Part shown: in pieces, positions 1 to 7,073 of the stretch
Position numbering within the stretch: the first letter of the stretch is position 1
Layout: the number at the start of each line of letters is the position of its first letter
Source of the DNA: JANQLU01 sp964434955
GTDB taxonomy: Bacteria > Planctomycetota > Planctomycetia > Pirellulales > Pirellulaceae
NCBI GenBank assembly: GCA_964434955.1
Contig: CAYSXI010000159.1
Coordinates: 1 to 12,151, forward strand
Length of the DNA: 12,151 bases
Direction: 5' to 3'
Translations under genes and position numbers: made by a program
Notes under the pieces: model-generated
What the model was told of the DNA's origin: nothing
What the model saw: the letters and a program-made list of their open reading frames with translations, nothing else
Databases searched by the model: none

Positions 1-500
1 CACCCGATTTGTTTCGTGCGGCGAAGACGCCCGAGCTGATGGCCAAACTAACGGTTTCCAGGATACGTTCGATTATCAAGCCTTGTGGGTTGTCGCCACA
101 GAAATCAAAAGCGATTTCCCAGCTTTCGAAGATCTTGATTCGGGAACATGACGGGCAAGTGCCCGACAACTTTGAAGATCTTGAAGCGTTGCCCGGCGTC
201 GGCCACAAGACGGCAAGCGTGGTTATGGCTCAGGCGTTTGGGGTGCCGGCGTTTCCGGTTGATACGCATATCCACCGCCTGGCTCAACGTTGGGGATTAA
301 CGAACGGGAAAAATGTTCAGCAAACGGAAAAAGACCTGAAGCGTTTGTTTCCCGAAGATTGTTGGAATCGACTCCACTTGCAAATCATCTTTTACGGTCG
401 GGAGTATTGTACGGCACGAGGTTGTGACGGAACGGTTTGCGAAATCTGCACGACTTGCTATCCGAACCGGCGAAAGCCGAAATTGACGCGTAAAGCATGA
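1..500 (+). CDS. nth: Endonuclease III, 5'-truncated by window edge
   Basis: Base-excision-repair DNA glycosylase/AP lyase that removes oxidised pyrimidines. The reading frame is open to the left edge (codons in frame from base 3), so the true start lies outside; the TTG at 9 is internal. Numbering from that TTG, the helix-hairpin-helix core LPGVGHKTA lies at residues 61-69 with the Schiff-base lysine K67, and the catalytic aspartate is D85 in VDTHIHR. Both match the family. The C-terminal [4Fe-4S] loop is odd: cysteines at 134, 139, 144, 147 and 150 give C-x4-C-x4-C-x2-C-x2-C instead of the classical C-x6-C-x2-C-x5-C. A short basic tail follows and the gene ends with TGA. MutY is less likely because the VDTH and HhH forms and the short C-terminus fit Nth. 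The assignment is firm; whether a cluster is bound is not known. Confidence 0.93.
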   Translation, partial: PDLFRAAKTPELMAKLTVSRIRSIIKPCGLSPQKSKAISQLSKILIREHDGQVPDNFEDLEALPGVGHKTASVVMAQAFGVPAFPVDTHIHRLAQRWGLTNGKNVQQTEKDLKRLFPEDCWNRLHLQIIFYGREYCTARGCDGTVCEICTTCYPNRRKPKLTRKA

Positions 501-502
501 GC

Positions 503-534
503 GGCCGAATATCCGATTCAGGATAGAGGCCTTT
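503..534 (+). terminator. Terminator-like hairpin after nth
   Basis: Three bases after the nth stop there is a two-part stem: GGCC (503-506) with GGCC (528-531), and TATCC (510-514) with GGATA (521-525) around a 6-nt loop, separated by a small internal loop. It is followed by only three T residues, so it is a weak intrinsic terminator candidate. Confidence 0.4.
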
Positions 535-548
535 GAAATGCCCGATCC

Positions 549-584
549 AAGATGAATTGGCTCACATGAAGATGAATTGGCTCA
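549..584. repeat. Tandem 16-bp direct repeat, period 20
   Basis: The sequence AAGATGAATTGGCTCA occurs at 549-564 and again, identically, at 569-584, separated by CATG. It sits in the nth/zinc-ribbon gene gap. No inverted termini or mobile-element coding sequence lie nearby. It may be a local duplication or a two-site binding element. Confidence 0.85.
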
Positions 585-634
585 GGTTGGGTGTTGAAGA
601 TCGTCGATTTCAAGAAAAACGGCCTTGCCGGTCA

Positions 635-657
635 AAAAATTGTGACGAACAATTTTT
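635..657. repeat. AT-rich perfect hairpin
   Basis: AAAAATTGT (635-643) and ACAATTTTT (649-657) form a perfect 9-bp inverted repeat around the 5-nt loop GACGA, about 115 bp upstream of the next start codon. It is too far upstream to be part of the ribosome site. It could be a regulator-binding site or the hairpin of an untranslated leader. No T-tract follows the right arm. Confidence 0.6.
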
Positions 658-772
658 ACTGGTACCATAGAAGGGACGCGTTTTTGCGGTTCCTCGACTC
701 AATTTTCTGCGTTTATCTTTAAGTTCAAACCATCGCTTCCGTCGGCCCCTAACTTTGTAGGAATTCGCGATT

Positions 773-2743
773 GTGCCAATCACCGTAGAGTGCCCTGCCT
801 GCGAGCAGATTTTTCGAATCTCGAGCAAGTACCGGAATCGGAAAGGTCGGTGCCCGCTTTGTGATAGCTCGTTTATCGCCGACGAAAATGTGATCACCGC
901 TGTCAACGAATCGCTCACTTCGGCTCCCAAGAAGAGTAGCAAACCATCCATCCCGGTGCCTTCGGCGCTCAAAACGGGGAAGCCAACGCTGGCTCCTCCT
1001 TCGCCAAAAGCCCTTGCAGATTCGGAGCAGGAAATCGAGGTGGGTTCCGAACTCGAATCGGACATTTCTGCCAATGACAAGTCCTTTACCGGTGCCGCCG
1101 AGCAAAGTTTGGTGGCGCAGGAAATTGCCGTTCGAAAACCCGTTTCGAACCTGATGATTGTTCTTTTCGGTGCTTCTTTGTTGGTGATTAGTGCGGGAAT
1201 CGCTTTTGGATTTGCCTATGCGACGAAACGACCGCCGGTTGCCGTCAATGAAGATTCTGACGATGAGGACAAGACAGACGTCTCCCAGAAGAAGGATCAA
1301 GTTGTCGTCGTCCCTGAGAAAAAAGACAAAGAAGAAATCAAGCCGGCGATTCACGAAGACGAAATGCCAAAGTCGTTGTCGCTCGACAAACTCCATGGCG
1401 TCTGGTCAAAAGCGAATCCGTTTATCGTTCGTCTCGATATTGCCACCACTTCCGGCAACATCACGACTTCTGGAGTCATCATTGATTCGCGGGGTTGGAT
1501 TGCCACAAGTTATTCCGGAATCAAAAATGCAGTAACGGTTCGCACCACGATCGCGGCCGGGTCTTTGTCGGATGGTCCTGCCATCCGGTCGGACAAAACC
1601 GATGCCGCCAAAGGTATCATCGCTTCAGATCCCGCACACGACATTGCCATCATCGCCGCGAATCGATCGTTGGTTGCCAGTGTTTCGGACATCGAAACGG
1701 AGGCAGAACGCTCAATCGTTGGAAGTCAGCAGTTGATTGTTTGTCGATCACCCGAAAAGGATCGACGGCTCTGGATTACGGACGCGCGGGTTGATCGTCG
1801 TGCCAACAAGTCCGAGCTCGGCGAAGTCAACTTGCCCGCCATCAAACGGTTCGGTTACGAAGTCGATGATGATTTCGAATGGATTGTTTATCGGAAACCG
1901 TTCCGGAATCAGCTTGCCGGGTCGGCGATCCTGAACAAGCAAGGCCAGCTCATCGCGATGGGCATCATGTGGAAAACCGGTAGCCAGGAAAGTTTTGCCG
2001 TGCCGATCGGAAAGGTTCTGGCGCTTCGCGACAAAATCAGTGCCGACCCCACGCTGCAGACGATCAAGGCTTTTCCCAAGCATGGAGCCGCCCTCGCAAG
2101 CGCGAAACCCTCGGAGGACAAGGTCGATCCGGCTGCAAAAGGTCGCCCGGCTTTGAATCCGAATGCAAATGACTTCGAGATGTTTCAAACGCTGAACAAA
2201 GCGTTGGATGACTGCAAGGAGTTTGGATGGGTGGCTTCGACCAAAGACGAAGCACAGAAACTTGTGGCAATGGCGGATTTGTTTGCGTCCTTTCCGCAGC
2301 GAATCAGCGAAATGGATGGTTCCGACGAAGAGAAGAAAGAAGCCAACTCTCGATTCATGGGAATTTTCGAATCAGTCCAGAAGGAATTGGATGGCATCGA
2401 GTCGCTTCCCGAAGACGATATCAAGAAGTCGAATGAACTCGTCCTTGAGTTGACCGACGGAAAGAAAGGCAAGCCGATTTGTATGATTTGCCAGGTGTTC
2501 AAGCCGTCGATTTTTAGTCCCGAGATCGGTGGTCAAAAAACAGTCATGTTCCAAGCCGAAGGAACGGAACAGATTTTGATCACGACCGCCTCCGAAAATC
2601 ACTTTGAGTTTCGTCCGCGAACCCGCTGGATGGTTCTTGGGCACGTTAATGACCGGCCGAATCTTTCTGTGCGGCTGGCCAATCAAGACAAGATTTCCTG
2701 TCTACGCACCAATATCAAAATGGTGTTTGAGATCATCGACTGA
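773..2743 (+). CDS. Zinc-ribbon, single-TM, trypsin-fold pseudoprotease-like protein
   Basis: A 656-residue protein starting at GTG (TAGGAA lies about 10 nt upstream). Residues 1-30 form a zinc ribbon (C7-x2-C10-x16-C27-x2-C30) like the MJ0042 leader common in planctomycetes. A Pro/Ser/Lys linker and one transmembrane helix (about 126-148) follow, then an acidic/lysine-rich stretch. Residues about 205-425 resemble the HtrA/trypsin fold: TSGVIIDSRGWIATS corresponds to the HtrA segment before the catalytic His, DPAHDIAII to the Asp segment, and NQLAGSAILN to the GNSGGPLLN segment. By this alignment Asp is kept (D290), but His becomes S248 and the nucleophile Ser becomes A382, so proteolysis is unlikely. 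The remaining ~230 residues are a helical part and a strand-rich end that I do not recognise. Topology would place the zinc ribbon in the cytoplasm and the protease-like fold outside. The gene stands alone. Confidence 0.85.
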   Translation: MPITVECPACEQIFRISSKYRNRKGRCPLCDSSFIADENVITAVNESLTSAPKKSSKPSIPVPSALKTGKPTLAPPSPKALADSEQEIEVGSELESDISANDKSFTGAAEQSLVAQEIAVRKPVSNLMIVLFGASLLVISAGIAFGFAYATKRPPVAVNEDSDDEDKTDVSQKKDQVVVVPEKKDKEEIKPAIHEDEMPKSLSLDKLHGVWSKANPFIVRLDIATTSGNITTSGVIIDSRGWIATSYSGIKNAVTVRTTIAAGSLSDGPAIRSDKTDAAKGIIASDPAHDIAIIAANRSLVASVSDIETEAERSIVGSQQLIVCRSPEKDRRLWITDARVDRRANKSELGEVNLPAIKRFGYEVDDDFEWIVYRKPFRNQLAGSAILNKQGQLIAMGIMWKTGSQESFAVPIGKVLALRDKISADPTLQTIKAFPKHGAALASAKPSEDKVDPAAKGRPALNPNANDFEMFQTLNKALDDCKEFGWVASTKDEAQKLVAMADLFASFPQRISEMDGSDEEKKEANSRFMGIFESVQKELDGIESLPEDDIKKSNELVLELTDGKKGKPICMICQVFKPSIFSPEIGGQKTVMFQAEGTEQILITTASENHFEFRPRTRWMVLGHVNDRPNLSVRLANQDKISCLRTNIKMVFEIID

Positions 2744-2779
2744 CCGAGTTCCGTTCTTGGAACCGGTTTCTCGTTTTTT
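2743..2779 (+). terminator. Intrinsic terminator after the pseudoprotease gene
   Basis: ACCG+GTTCC (2743-2746, 2748-2752, bulged A between) pairs with GGAAC+CGGT (2759-2767) around a 6-nt loop. This gives a 9-bp stem that starts at the stop codon. TTT and then TTTTTT (2774-2779) follow. It is a reasonable rho-independent terminator for the upstream gene. Confidence 0.55.
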
Positions 2780-3006
2780 GCATCCTGAAAAAGTGGGGAA
2801 AACAATTTCCGACTTTGCGGGCGACACGTTTGAAATCTCACCGGATCCGCACGTTTCAGCCGATCGCAAATTCGCGGATGCCACATTACCTGCAGAATCG
2901 GACTTTAAAACTGCAACTTGGGCATGGATTTTGACTGTGAAAACTTTTCGTTCCTTTAGCCAGATCTAGATTTCAGCGTGTAGAAAACCTGAAGGGACAG
3001 CCAACC

Positions 3007-3426
3007 ATGAACCTGTTGCAAAAAGCAAGAATCCTGACGATCGATGACGAGCGGCTCGTTTGTCAATCGATCAAGGTTCGTTTGCGTATGGCTGGCTTCT
3101 TCAAAGTCGAGTCGCATACCGATCCGACCACCGCAATGGACAAGGTTTCGACGTACATGCCAGACGTGATTCTCCTGGACATCATGATGCCGGAAGTCAG
3201 TGGTCTGGAACTTCTTCCTAAACTTGTGGGTCTCGAGTCAGCTCCTGCGGTGATTATGCTGAGTGCTGCGGATATGGAGACCAAGTATCAATCACTCGAA
3301 TTGGGTGCGGCTGACTTCATCAACAAGCCAATCGACTCGAAAGAACTGGTTGTTCGTGTCAAGAATGTTTTGAGACAACATCTAGGTGACGTTGAAAACG
3401 TCAATTCTCAACCTGAGTTGACGTAG
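3007..3426 (+). CDS. Receiver-only response regulator (CheY/Spo0F-like)
   Basis: A 139-residue stand-alone receiver domain with no output domain. All phosphorylation-site residues are present: acidic pocket D13-D14, phospho-acceptor D58 in LLDIMMPEVSG, switch S86 in MLSAAD, and K107 in NKP. The ATG start has GAAGGGA about 10 nt upstream, which supports it. The C-terminus extends only about 15 residues past the receiver fold. It probably relays phosphate to a partner or controls a target by protein-protein contact; no kinase, chemotaxis gene or output protein lies adjacent. Its last 19 bases overlap the end of the convergent transporter gene, so both 3' ends share DNA. The family assignment is secure; the pathway cannot be told from here. 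Confidence 0.93.
   Translation: MNLLQKARILTIDDERLVCQSIKVRLRMAGFFKVESHTDPTTAMDKVSTYMPDVILLDIMMPEVSGLELLPKLVGLESAPAVIMLSAADMETKYQSLELGAADFINKPIDSKELVVRVKNVLRQHLGDVENVNSQPELT
3398..3424. terminator. Hairpin spanning the overlapping convergent stop codons
   Basis: ACGTCAA (3398-3404) pairs with TTGACGT (3418-3424). Inside it, CTCA (3407-3410) pairs with TGAG (3414-3417) around the triloop ACC, with a two-base TT bulge on the left arm. The structure covers the stop codon of the leftward transporter (3408-3410) and reaches the TAG of the response regulator. In the leftward RNA it is followed by TTTT. It may act as a bidirectional transcript end, but no strong U-tract follows on the plus strand. 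Confidence 0.4.
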
Positions 3427-4268
3427 TTCAACAGGACCAAGGCTAACGATGCGAGGCCAATTCCCAGATACGATTTGCGCGACAGCTTTTCTTTAAATAC
3501 AAACGTCGCACAAAGGGTCACGAAGACCAATCCCCCGGCACTGACGACGGGAAAGACGATGAATCCTTCGAATTGATCGAGTGCCATCAGCAGAAACTGG
3601 CTTTGCAATAGATTGCTGAGACCCAAGGCAACGCCAATCGCAAGTTCGGCCAGCGTGATTCGCTTGCGGCGGACGATCAAGGTAACGATCGACGGAATCG
3701 AAGCGACCACGAATGCGGATAAAAGAAAGGTGGGTTTTTGGTTGGGCTCAGCCACGTATTTAAACGCTTCTTGAGACAACCGACTGCATCCCGCCAGAAG
3801 AAAAAATGAAATCAATAGAAACGGTGTAAACCAGCGTCGCGTTTCCTTCTTTCCCTCTTCGGTTTTGGTTCCACCAATCAGCAGGAGTGAGAACAACGCC
3901 AGTACGATTCCGATGATTTGTTGCGGTACCGGATTCTCGCCCCACAGAAAAATTCCAAACACGATCGGCATCAAAATCGAAAGGACGCCGATCACGGTGG
4001 ACGCAGCCACCCCCACATAACGAATCGCATAGATGACGAAGAAGTAGGCGACGAAATAGCAAAACCCCATTGCGGATCCGGAAAGCATCGCCGGCAACTC
4101 GGCGATCGGCTCCTTGGTCATGAGGAAGCCCGGGATTACATAGCAGGCCGCAAATATGTAGTTGATGCAGCCAATGGTAATGATGTCTTCACGCTGACGA
4201 TTTTGCAGCCATTTGAGGATCAAAACGAACGCCGACCCAAAGACGATATTCAAGCCAAGAAAAATCAT
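3408..4268 (-). CDS. EamA/DMT-superfamily transporter
   Basis: A 286-residue integral membrane protein made almost wholly of hydrophobic segments, consistent with ten helices in two five-helix EamA halves. The characteristic half-ending motifs are visible: WGENPVPQQIIGIVLALFSLLLIG at about 109-132, and FKEKLSRKSYLGIGLASLALVLLN at about 258-281. Members export or import metabolites such as amino acids, nucleotide sugars or drugs; the substrate cannot be inferred here. The ATG start is preceded by AAGGGAC about 6-9 nt upstream, a good ribosome site. It lies 63 bp downstream of the symporter gene in the same direction, so it may be read from the same transcript. Its 3' end overlaps the convergent receiver gene by 19 bp. 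Confidence 0.88.
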   Translation of the reverse strand: MIFLGLNIVFGSAFVLILKWLQNRQREDIITIGCINYIFAACYVIPGFLMTKEPIAELPAMLSGSAMGFCYFVAYFFVIYAIRYVGVAASTVIGVLSILMPIVFGIFLWGENPVPQQIIGIVLALFSLLLIGGTKTEEGKKETRRWFTPFLLISFFLLAGCSRLSQEAFKYVAEPNQKPTFLLSAFVVASIPSIVTLIVRRKRITLAELAIGVALGLSNLLQSQFLLMALDQFEGFIVFPVVSAGGLVFVTLCATFVFKEKLSRKSYLGIGLASLALVLLNYVNSG

Positions 4269-4279
4269 ATCGTCCCTTA

Positions 4280-4294
4280 TTGGCCGTTGGCCAA
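4280..4294. repeat. Short perfect hairpin ahead of the EamA gene
   Basis: TTGGCC (4280-4285) and GGCCAA (4289-4294) form a perfect 6-bp stem with a triloop. In the leftward transcript it sits between the symporter stop and the ribosome site of the transporter, a few bases from the AAGGGAC. It may attenuate read-through or stabilise the downstream message. There is no T-tract. Confidence 0.45.
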
Positions 4295-4331
4295 ATCGAA
4301 TATCACACCAAGCAATGGAAGCAAGTCGCCG

Positions 4332-5903
4332 TTAATCTTCCGGTTTGGATTCCGGCTCAGTTTCCTTGATGGTTTCCGCCGCGACAGGTTCGTCACTTTC
4401 ATCATCGGGAGGATAATTATCGTCCCATTCTTTCGGGTTTGGTTCACCCAGTTTGCCGACGCTCTTGGCAACCAACAGGGAAACCGTCGCGTCGCCCGTG
4501 ACGTTAACCGTGGTTCGGCACATGTCGAGAATTCGGTCGACCGCAAAGATGAGCACCAACCCCTCTTCGGGGACCTTGATTGCTCCGAGGACGATCACCA
4601 GCATCACCATGCCCGCTCCGGGAACAGCGGCCGAGCCAATTGAAGCGAGGGTTGCGGTGAGAACGATCGTAAGTTGTTGACCCAGGTCGAGCTCGATCCC
4701 GTAAGCCTGGGCAATGAAAACCGCGGCTACAGCCTGGTAGAGACTGGTTCCATCCATATTGACCGTGGCGCCGATGGGAAGCACGAAGCTGGAAACTTCC
4801 TTTTCAACTCCCAGGTGTTCCTCCACGCGTTCCATGGTCACTGGCAAAGTTGCGGCGCTTGAGCTGGTTGAGAATGCCAGGAGCTGTGCGGGGCCGATGC
4901 CTTTGAAGAACGCAACCGGATTCATCCGGGTAAACAGAAATACGATGGTCGGATAAAAAACAACAATCATCAGGCCCAGTCCACCGATGACGCAACAGCC
5001 ATACTTCAACAAGGCAATCGCCGCACTCCAAGTAGGCGTTTCCACCACTTGCCCGGCCAGCAAAGCGAATACGCCGAATGGAGCCGCAAGCATGATCAGG
5101 TCGATCAATTTGAGGACGACATCATTCAGGCCTTCGAAGAAATCCTTGAGCGGTTGAGCTTTCACGGGATCGACCAGGATCATCCCGATGCCAAACAGAA
5201 TCACGAAGAAGATCACCTTCAACATGTTTCCATTGCTGGTTGCTGCACCAATGACATTTTGAGGTACCAGGTCAACCAAGGGCTGGAGCGGTCCTTTTTC
5301 TTTTTGGGCCGAAGCATCTTTGATTTTTGATTGCGCTTTTTCGTCGAACTCCGACGTGAGGTTTTGCTTGTTGTCGTCGGAAAAACCTTTGCCCGGATTG
5401 ACCACGTTGACAATTAACAAACCTAGCGTCACGGCGCATACCGTTGTCATCAGATACAGAACGATGGTGCGGCCGCCCATGGCCGAAAGCCTTGAGATGT
5501 TTTTGAGATCTGAAACCCCTTTGATCAAAGAAGCGATAATCAGCGGGATCGCGATCATCTTGAGAAGGCTGACGAAGATCGTGCCGAAGGGCTTGATCCA
5601 ATTTCTCACCAGGTCCCTGAGAATCGGCGAATGCCATTCCCTGGTTTCGTAAACCGGCTTACCCGTTTCCTTGTCTTTCCCGGTTTCCGTGACCTTGAAA
5701 AAACGCTTTTCGTCTTTGGCGTAGTAGATTCCCGCTTGCTGCTGGTTCATCCGAGCTTTGGAATCAAGATTCTCGTAATCTCCAACTTGAAGATAAACGG
5801 TATCGCCCATGGCGACCGCTACTGCCCCGATGCCAATCCCAAGCGCCATCCCAATCAGGATTTGCCAGTGGAGGGCCAAACGTGTCTTTTTCTTCTTGGA
5901 CAT
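4332..5903 (-). CDS. Na+/acidic amino acid or dicarboxylate symporter (DAACS family)
   Basis: A 523-residue secondary transporter of the GltPh/DctA/EAAT fold, importing glutamate/aspartate or C4-dicarboxylates with cations. Numbered from the ATG: the HP1 serine-rich tip STSSSAATLP is at 345-354, the sodium-site NMDGT at 382-386, the HP2 tip SAAVPGAGMV near 424-433, and TM8 carries D456, D460, R463, T464, N467 and D471. These align with GltPh D390, D394, R397, T398, N401 and D405. The conserved Arg and Asp suggest acidic amino acid specificity and the intact NMDGT suggests Na+ coupling. A soluble stretch of about 60-65 residues (about 34-95) sits between TM1 and TM2, where GltPh has a short loop, and a further hydrophilic segment follows TM3. 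The tail is acidic. ATG at 5903 was chosen; an in-frame TTG at 5909 would add two residues. Confidence 0.92.
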   Translation of the reverse strand: MSKKKKTRLALHWQILIGMALGIGIGAVAVAMGDTVYLQVGDYENLDSKARMNQQQAGIYYAKDEKRFFKVTETGKDKETGKPVYETREWHSPILRDLVRNWIKPFGTIFVSLLKMIAIPLIIASLIKGVSDLKNISRLSAMGGRTIVLYLMTTVCAVTLGLLIVNVVNPGKGFSDDNKQNLTSEFDEKAQSKIKDASAQKEKGPLQPLVDLVPQNVIGAATSNGNMLKVIFFVILFGIGMILVDPVKAQPLKDFFEGLNDVVLKLIDLIMLAAPFGVFALLAGQVVETPTWSAAIALLKYGCCVIGGLGLMIVVFYPTIVFLFTRMNPVAFFKGIGPAQLLAFSTSSSAATLPVTMERVEEHLGVEKEVSSFVLPIGATVNMDGTSLYQAVAAVFIAQAYGIELDLGQQLTIVLTATLASIGSAAVPGAGMVMLVIVLGAIKVPEEGLVLIFAVDRILDMCRTTVNVTGDATVSLLVAKSVGKLGEPNPKEWDDNYPPDDESDEPVAAETIKETEPESKPED

Positions 5904-5992
5904 TCGCAACTCAACTTAAAGACGATCAGAGTCAGTATTCTAGTAGCTGAGGCGAAAGCGTGCAGGGCCAAACGACAATTCCCAGGAAAGTC

Positions 5993-6024
5993 GCGTTGGC
6001 TCTTTAACGGAACTTATCCAACGC
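5993..6024. repeat. Inverted repeat after the prolyl isomerase gene
   Basis: GCGTTGG (5993-5999) and CCAACGC (6018-6024) form a perfect 7-bp inverted repeat with an 18-nt loop. It lies just beyond the stop codon of the leftward prolyl isomerase gene and upstream of the symporter gene. It is a candidate 3'-end structure, but no U-run follows it in the leftward RNA. Confidence 0.45.
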
Positions 6025-6033
6025 AAAGGTCGA

Positions 6034-7035
6034 TCAAGAATTTTTACCCGGGCGAACGAGCTTGCCGGATTGCGGGTCAAAATAGGGAGCTTTTCCGGTG
6101 TAGCGGACCTCGGTTTTGTTCGCTTGTTCTTTGACGATCCACTCGAATACAAATTTCGTCGCGGCTTTCTCGACCTGTTTGCGAACTTGGGCCAATCTTT
6201 TCTCGCCGGCCTTGATCTCGAGAACTCTTACCAGGTGAACGCCAAATCGAGTTTGAATGGGTTCGCTAACATCGCCTACCGACATTTTGAAAACCGTTTT
6301 GGAAAACGCTTCCGGCATTGGTTTGAGCCGCTCGATCCAACCGACTTCCCCCTCGTTGCCCTTGGATGCACTATCGGAGTATTTTTCAACTGCCTGTTTC
6401 CAGGTGATTTCGGATGACTTGAGTTCGGCTTTGATTTGAGAGGCTTTTTTGCTGGCGGCATCCAGCTTCTGGATCCGCTCGTCATCATCGGGCGCAACCG
6501 CCAAAATAATATGGGCGATTCGAAATTGGGTTCCATCAAAGTCCTGCTTGTGCTTGTCGAAGAACTTGGACATGTTTTCCTTGGTCAGGTGATGCTTGAG
6601 GTAGGCTGCCCAGCCAAACTGCCAGCGAATCTGTTGCCGAAGCCCCTCGATGGTTTGATTGCGTTCCCGGAGGAACTCGTTGAGTGATTGTTCGGTTTTC
6701 GCCAACTCACCGGTCAAGCGTTCAATTTGCAGATTGACTTCGTCATCACTCAATCCATGTTTGGTGTCTTTCAGGTATTCCACCACCAGAAGTTGGTTGA
6801 CCAGTTGTCGCGTGGACGCCGCCGCGAGAACCTCTTTGGCGTCCCCTTCAAGCTTTCGATCGCCCAACGAAACCCGCATCAGATTTTCAACCTGGGCCAG
6901 GCTGATTTGCTGGTTGCCAACCGTGGCGACGGTCACTTCCGAAGGCTTGTCCTGTCCCTGAGCAACCCGATTGTCGGTCAATAGTGCGACCAAACATACG
7001 AAAGCAACGAATTTCAAAATTGGAATGTGCATCAT
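6034..7035 (-). CDS. Exported parvulin-type peptidyl-prolyl isomerase (SurA/PrsA-like)
   Basis: A 333-residue secreted or periplasmic folding factor. Residues 1 to about 27 are a signal peptide (hydrophobic core PILKFVAFVCLVALL). Residues about 33-150 look like the helical SurA_N-type chaperone region. A rotamase domain follows at about 171-275, with the conserved histidines in RIAHIIL (H175) and FGVHLV (H267) and the family segment GEVGWIERLKPMPEAF. The last ~55 residues include a helix and a basic tail. ATG-ATG is present at the start; the first (7035) was chosen, with GAGGGG and GGTGG stretches upstream. It lies 38 bp downstream of the STN-like protein gene in the same direction, so the two are probably co-transcribed and may work together in the envelope. 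There is one PPIase domain, unlike E. coli SurA with two. Confidence 0.92.
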   Translation of the reverse strand: MMHIPILKFVAFVCLVALLTDNRVAQGQDKPSEVTVATVGNQQISLAQVENLMRVSLGDRKLEGDAKEVLAAASTRQLVNQLLVVEYLKDTKHGLSDDEVNLQIERLTGELAKTEQSLNEFLRERNQTIEGLRQQIRWQFGWAAYLKHHLTKENMSKFFDKHKQDFDGTQFRIAHIILAVAPDDDERIQKLDAASKKASQIKAELKSSEITWKQAVEKYSDSASKGNEGEVGWIERLKPMPEAFSKTVFKMSVGDVSEPIQTRFGVHLVRVLEIKAGEKRLAQVRKQVEKAATKFVFEWIVKEQANKTEVRYTGKAPYFDPQSGKLVRPGKNS

Positions 7036-7073
7036 CGAATCGCCACCAACCCCTCAATGCCCCGGATAGACTG

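Noticed and set aside
749..1396. 215-codon minus-strand open frame, and the 156-codon one at 610-1080
   Set aside because: Both are opposite the zinc-ribbon/TM part of the pseudoprotease gene and have low-complexity Arg/Phe-rich or Ser-rich translations typical of antisense frames.
2931..2959. TTGACT as a -35 box for the receiver gene
   Set aside because: The -35 is good, but no acceptable -10 lies 16-18 bp downstream (CTTTAG is poor), and bacterial promoters in this phylum are not well enough known to call it.
2604..2969. Plus-strand open frame running past the pseudoprotease stop
   Set aside because: Starts inside the real gene in another frame; the portion beyond 2743 has no ribosome site of its own and spans the probable terminator.
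5904..5909. TTG at 5909 as start of the symporter
   Set aside because: It adds only Met-Arg before an ATG with similar spacing to a weak upstream purine stretch; the ATG is preferred, though the TTG cannot be ruled out.
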